Assembly (NCBI GenBank): GCA_001704765.1
Contig: MBFK01000150.1
Coordinates: 1 to 64,000, forward strand
Source: Sinorhizobium shofinae
GTDB lineage: Bacteria > Pseudomonadota > Alphaproteobacteria > Rhizobiales > Rhizobiaceae
Direction of reading: 5' to 3'
Length of the DNA stretch: 64,000 bases
Part shown: piece after piece, positions 60,656 to 64,000 of the stretch
How positions within the stretch are numbered: position 1 is the stretch's first letter
Layout: each line of letters starts with the position of its first letter
Notes under the pieces: model-generated
Told to the model about the DNA's origin: nothing
Seen by the model: only the letters and a program-made list of their open reading frames with translations
The model's database searches: none
Made by a program: the position numbers and the translations under genes

Positions 60656-63279
60656 TGATTAGCCGGGAGTCAATGCTTCGCGAGGAAATGGCATCGGGCT
60701 TCTCTTTTGTACCGTTTGATCTACCTTTGTTCCCCGTGAACAGGATCGATTCCCCATTGCCGGAAAGCGACGCCTTGACGTTGCCGGCGCCCTTTCTGCG
60801 GTGGTTCGCCGAAAAGGGCTGGCGACCGCGCGCCCACCAGCTGGAGCTCCTGTCCCGTGCCGAGGCAGGGCAAAGCACGTTGCTGATCGCGCCGACGGGT
60901 GCGGGCAAGACGCTTGCCGGATTCCTGCCTTCGCTGGTCGATGTCACGCGGCGCGGCAAGCTTCCGCCCGGCTCCGCCTTCGTCGGCATCCACACGCTCT
61001 ATATTTCGCCGCTCAAGGCGCTCGCCGTCGATATCGAGCGCAATCTGCTGAAGCCAGTCAATGAAATGGGCCTGCCGGTCCGCATCGAGAACCGCACCGG
61101 TGACACGCCGCAGGGTAAGAGGCAGCGCCAGAAGCTGAACCCGCCCGACCTGTTGCTGACCACGCCGGAGCAGCTTGCGCTGCTCATCGCCGATGGCGAG
61201 GCGGAGCGCTTCTTCAAGAATCTGCGCTATGTCGTGCTCGACGAGCTGCATTCGCTCGTCACCTCGAAGCGCGGCCATCTGCTCGCCCTCGGGCTCGCGC
61301 GGCTGCGCCGGTTGGCGCCCGGCCTAAAGACGATCGGCCTTTCGGCGACGGTGGCCGAACCGATGGAGCTGCAGCGCTGGCTGGTCGGCCAGTTCCCGGA
61401 CAAGGAAAGCCACGCCGGATTGATCACCGTATCCGGCGGGGCAAAACCCGAAATCTCCATTCTGCGCGCGGAGAGCCACGTGCCCTGGGCGGGGCATTCG
61501 GCCCGCTATGCGATCCCCGACGTCTATGCAGCGATCAAGGAGCATGGCACGACGCTGCTCTTCGTCAACACGCGCAGCCAGGCGGAAATGCTGTTCCAGG
61601 AGCTCTGGACGATCAACGACGACAACCTGCCGATCGCGCTGCATCACGGCTCCCTCGACGTCGCGCAGCGCCGCAAGGTGGAAGCAGCGATGGCTGAGAA
61701 CCGGCTGCGCGCCGTCGTCGCTACCTCGACGCTCGACCTCGGCATCGACTGGGGCGACGTCGACCTGGTCGTCCATGTCGGCGCGCCGAAGGGGGCGAGC
61801 CGGCTCGCGCAGCGCATCGGCCGCGCCAACCACCGCATGGACGAGCCGAGCCGAGCGATCCTCGTCCCGGCCAACCGCTTCGAGGTGATGGAATGCCAGG
61901 CGGCGCTCGACGCCAATTATATCGGCGCGCAGGATACGCCGCCGGTCGGCAAGGGCGCGCTCGACGTACTGGCACAGCACGTGCTCGGCATGGCCTGCGC
62001 CAAGCCCTTCGACGCGCTGCAACTTTATGACGAGATCACCACCGCGGCTCCCTATGCCGATCTTTCCTGGGAGACGTTCGAACGGGTCGTCGACCTCGTC
62101 GCCACCGGCGGCTACGCGCTTCGCACCTATGAGCGCTACGCCCGCATCCGCAAGACGAAGGAAGGGCTCTGGCGGGTTTCCAATCCAATGGTCGCGCAGC
62201 AATACCGGCTCAATGTCGGCACGATCGTCGAATCGCCGATGCTGAACGTGCGCATGGTAAAACGGAATGCGCGCGGCTCGCTCGGCCGAGGCGGCATATC
62301 GCTCGGCAAGGTGGAGGAGTATTTCCTCGAGATGCTGTCGCCGGGCGACACGTTTCTCTTCTCCGGCAAGGTGTTGCGCTTCGAGGGCATCCGCGAAAAC
62401 GAGTGCCTTGTTTCCCAGGCCTTTTCCTTCGACCCCAAGGTGCCGAGCTATGCCGGCGGCAAGTTTCCGCTCTCCACCTATCTCGCTGCGCAGGTCAGAA
62501 AGATGCTTGCCGACCCTTTGCGCCGCGCGACGCTGCCGGATCAGGTGCGCGACTGGCTGGCGCTGCAGGGCGACGTCTCGATGCTGCCGCGCGAGGACGA
62601 ACTGCTGATCGAGACCTTCCCGCGCGGCAGCCGGCACTACATGGTCACCTACGCCTTCGAGGGACGGCTTGCCCACCAGACGCTTGGCATGCTGCTCACC
62701 CGCCGCCTCGACCGGGCCGGCCTGAAGCCGCTCGGCTTCGTCGCCACCGACTATTCACTCGGGGTCTGGGCGCTCGACGATCTCGGCGCGGCCTTCCGAG
62801 CGCGGGCCCCATCGCTCGCCCAGCTCTTCGACGAGGACATGCTCGGCGATGATCTCGAGGCCTGGCTGAACGAATCCTTCCTGCTGAAACGCACCTTTCG
62901 CACCTGTGCGGTCATCGCCGGGCTCATCGACCAGCGCCATCCGGGCAAGGAGAAGACCGGTCGCCAGGTCACCGTTTCCGCCGACCTCATTTACGACGTA
63001 TTGCGGATGCACGAGCCCGACCACATCCTGCTGGAAGCAACGCGCAACGACGCGGCGGCGGGACTTTTGGACATTGGCCGCCTCGGCACTATGCTCAAGC
63101 GAATCAAGGGACACATCACCCATCGCCGGCTCGATCGTATCTCACCGCTCGCCGTTCCGGTCATGCTGGAGATCGGCCGGGAGGCGGTTCAGGGCGAGGC
63201 TCAGGATTTCCTGCTCACGGAAGCAGCCGACGACCTGATCAACGAAGCGATGGGGGCCGGGCTCCATACGGACGGATAG
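60655..63279 (+). CDS. Ligase-associated DEXH-box helicase (Lhr family)
   Basis: An 874-residue (longest reading) helicase of the Lhr group found in bacterial DNA-damage operons with a ligase, exonuclease and PdeM. Walker A is LLIAPTGAGKT near residue 78. Other motifs are the Walker B VVLDELHSL, LSATVAEP (motif III) and QRIGRANHRMDEPSRA (motif VI). The winged-helix and Lhr core fill the second half. The N terminus is uncertain: ATG 60655 overlaps the Rrf2 operator, and ATG 60673 or 60688 are also possible. The first 35 residues are not conserved. Confidence 0.92.
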   Translation: MISRESMLREEMASGFSFVPFDLPLFPVNRIDSPLPESDALTLPAPFLRWFAEKGWRPRAHQLELLSRAEAGQSTLLIAPTGAGKTLAGFLPSLVDVTRRGKLPPGSAFVGIHTLYISPLKALAVDIERNLLKPVNEMGLPVRIENRTGDTPQGKRQRQKLNPPDLLLTTPEQLALLIADGEAERFFKNLRYVVLDELHSLVTSKRGHLLALGLARLRRLAPGLKTIGLSATVAEPMELQRWLVGQFPDKESHAGLITVSGGAKPEISILRAESHVPWAGHSARYAIPDVYAAIKEHGTTLLFVNTRSQAEMLFQELWTINDDNLPIALHHGSLDVAQRRKVEAAMAENRLRAVVATSTLDLGIDWGDVDLVVHVGAPKGASRLAQRIGRANHRMDEPSRAILVPANRFEVMECQAALDANYIGAQDTPPVGKGALDVLAQHVLGMACAKPFDALQLYDEITTAAPYADLSWETFERVVDLVATGGYALRTYERYARIRKTKEGLWRVSNPMVAQQYRLNVGTIVESPMLNVRMVKRNARGSLGRGGISLGKVEEYFLEMLSPGDTFLFSGKVLRFEGIRENECLVSQAFSFDPKVPSYAGGKFPLSTYLAAQVRKMLADPLRRATLPDQVRDWLALQGDVSMLPREDELLIETFPRGSRHYMVTYAFEGRLAHQTLGMLLTRRLDRAGLKPLGFVATDYSLGVWALDDLGAAFRARAPSLAQLFDEDMLGDDLEAWLNESFLLKRTFRTCAVIAGLIDQRHPGKEKTGRQVTVSADLIYDVLRMHEPDHILLEATRNDAAAGLLDIGRLGTMLKRIKGHITHRRLDRISPLAVPVMLEIGREAVQGEAQDFLLTEAADDLINEAMGAGLHTDG

Positions 63280-63286
63280 GGACAGA

Positions 63287-64000
63287 ATGCATCGGCTCGT
63301 TCACGCGACATCGGCTCCGGCGACAAGCGCCTTCTTCCAGGCGCGCACAACGGTCAACGGCGTGGCTGCTATCTGTGATCCGCTCGGCGGCCTCTTTCTG
63401 CCCGACGCCGGGACGCTGGTGGTGTCCGACCTCCACCTCGAAAAAGGCTCGGCCTTCGCCCGGCGCGGCATGATGCTGCCGCCCTATGACACGCTCGCGA
63501 CGTTGCGCATCCTCGAGGCGATCGTCGCCCGACACAATCCCGGTACGGTGATCAGCCTCGGCGACAATTTTCACGACCGGACCGGGTCGGCAGCGATGCC
63601 GGAGACCTTCCGCCTGATGATAGCGGCAATGGCGCGCGGCCGTGACTGGATCTGGATCAACGGCAACCACGACCCCGACGGCGCGTCCGGCCTGCCCGGC
63701 GCGTCGATGGACGAGCTACGTCATGCCGGATTGATCTTCCGTCATGAGCCGTCCAAGGCGGACGGTCTCGGCGAAGTCGCCGGCCACCTGCATCCGTCCG
63801 CGACGGTCCGGCGCCGGGAAAAATCGGTCCGGCGGGCCTGTTTCGCAACGGACGGCAAGAGGCTGCTGATGCCGGCTTTCGGCGTCACCACCGGCGGGCT
63901 CGACCTGAGGCATCGCGCCATGAGCGGCCTCTTCGATCGGCAGCAGCTCGTCGCCCACATGATGGGCCGCGACCGGATCTATTCGGTGCGCTTTGCCAAC
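63287..64000 (+). CDS. pdeM: Ligase-associated endonuclease PdeM (partial, runs off the window)
   Basis: The first 238 codons of a calcineurin-like metallophosphoesterase are visible without a stop. Metal-binding motifs are SDLHLEKGSAFARRG, SLGDNFHDR, WINGNHDPDG and VAGHLHP. The gene follows the helicase by 7 bp with GGGACAGA before the ATG, so the two are co-transcribed. In alphaproteobacterial ligase-associated repair modules this enzyme (PdeM) accompanies the Lhr-like helicase. The end of the protein is outside the window. Confidence 0.9.
   Translation, partial: MHRLVHATSAPATSAFFQARTTVNGVAAICDPLGGLFLPDAGTLVVSDLHLEKGSAFARRGMMLPPYDTLATLRILEAIVARHNPGTVISLGDNFHDRTGSAAMPETFRLMIAAMARGRDWIWINGNHDPDGASGLPGASMDELRHAGLIFRHEPSKADGLGEVAGHLHPSATVRRREKSVRRACFATDGKRLLMPAFGVTTGGLDLRHRAMSGLFDRQQLVAHMMGRDRIYSVRFAN

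Overview
The window is a stretch of alphaproteobacterial chromosome, most likely from Sinorhizobium/Ensifer. The main reason is the intact rkp-1 capsule locus (rkpU, rkpAGHIJ, kpsF3). Supporting signs are the GC-rich coding bias, the rhizobial gene order murA-DUF2948-hisD-UPF0262-LMW-PTP-infA-maf-yacG followed by tRNA-Phe, and rhizobial-type small conserved proteins. The species cannot be fixed from the sequence alone.

Layout. (1) 1-500: the edge of an accessory region. The right end of an IS66-family element interrupts a tyrosine integrase whose remaining C-terminal part points at the 3' end of tRNA-Phe, a typical island attachment site. (2) 790-6575: a leftward core block for translation initiation, histidine synthesis, peptidoglycan precursors and housekeeping (yacG, maf, infA, LMW phosphatase, UPF0262, hisD, DUF2948, murA and a small basic protein). 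(3) 6837-12320: tRNA-Thr, several small rhizobial proteins and intergenic hairpins, a possible gene fragment, and a bifunctional class A penicillin-binding protein. (4) 12321-14305: pncA-pncB, nicotinamide salvage to NAD. (5) 14550-29940: the capsule (K-antigen) region. rkpU faces left. The rkpAGHIJ run faces right and meets kpsF3 end to end. (6) 30089-34373: an Rrf2-family pseudogene, a small conserved gene, a fused secDF with a strong terminator, and a small anchored protein. (7) 34532-42766: a divergent pair of transcription units. TetR-aminotransferase-TPP decarboxylase (arginine transaminase pathway, AruH/AruI type) runs left. A basic amino acid ABC transporter plus an M20 amidohydrolase runs right. 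(8) 42971-45493: a cyanide-insensitive type cytochrome bd oxidase with its DUF2474 micro-protein. (9) 45752-49030: chorismate mutase, galE, an aminotransferase, mscL. (10) 49278-53489: a sodium-solute-symporter-domain hybrid kinase with a convergent LuxR-type regulator, resembling CrbS/CrbR. (11) 53597-60622: a periplasmic protein, DUF952-pyrD, a MATE exporter, a CAP lipoprotein, a DUF6460 membrane protein, a TPR methyltransferase, a YitT protein, and an Rrf2 regulator paired with an AhpD-like enzyme. (12) 60655-end: an Lhr-type ligase-associated helicase followed by the metallophosphoesterase PdeM, which runs off the window.

How the genes work together. The most striking system is rkpAGH. 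A 2500-residue reducing polyketide-synthase-like protein (KS-AT-DH-degenerate MT-ER-KR-ACP, no thioesterase) is translationally coupled to an alpha-oxoamine synthase and followed by a 3-ketosphinganine-reductase-like SDR. This is the logic of sphingoid-base and fumonisin-type assembly: an ACP-bound chain is released by decarboxylative condensation with an amino acid, then the ketone is reduced. I infer that the locus makes an amino-alcohol lipid that anchors or primes the capsular polysaccharide. RkpI (LTA-synthase/sulfatase fold) and RkpJ (KpsS/KpsC-type) would add head-group or linker chemistry. KpsF3 supplies arabinose-5-phosphate for Kdo-type sugars and RkpU serves export.
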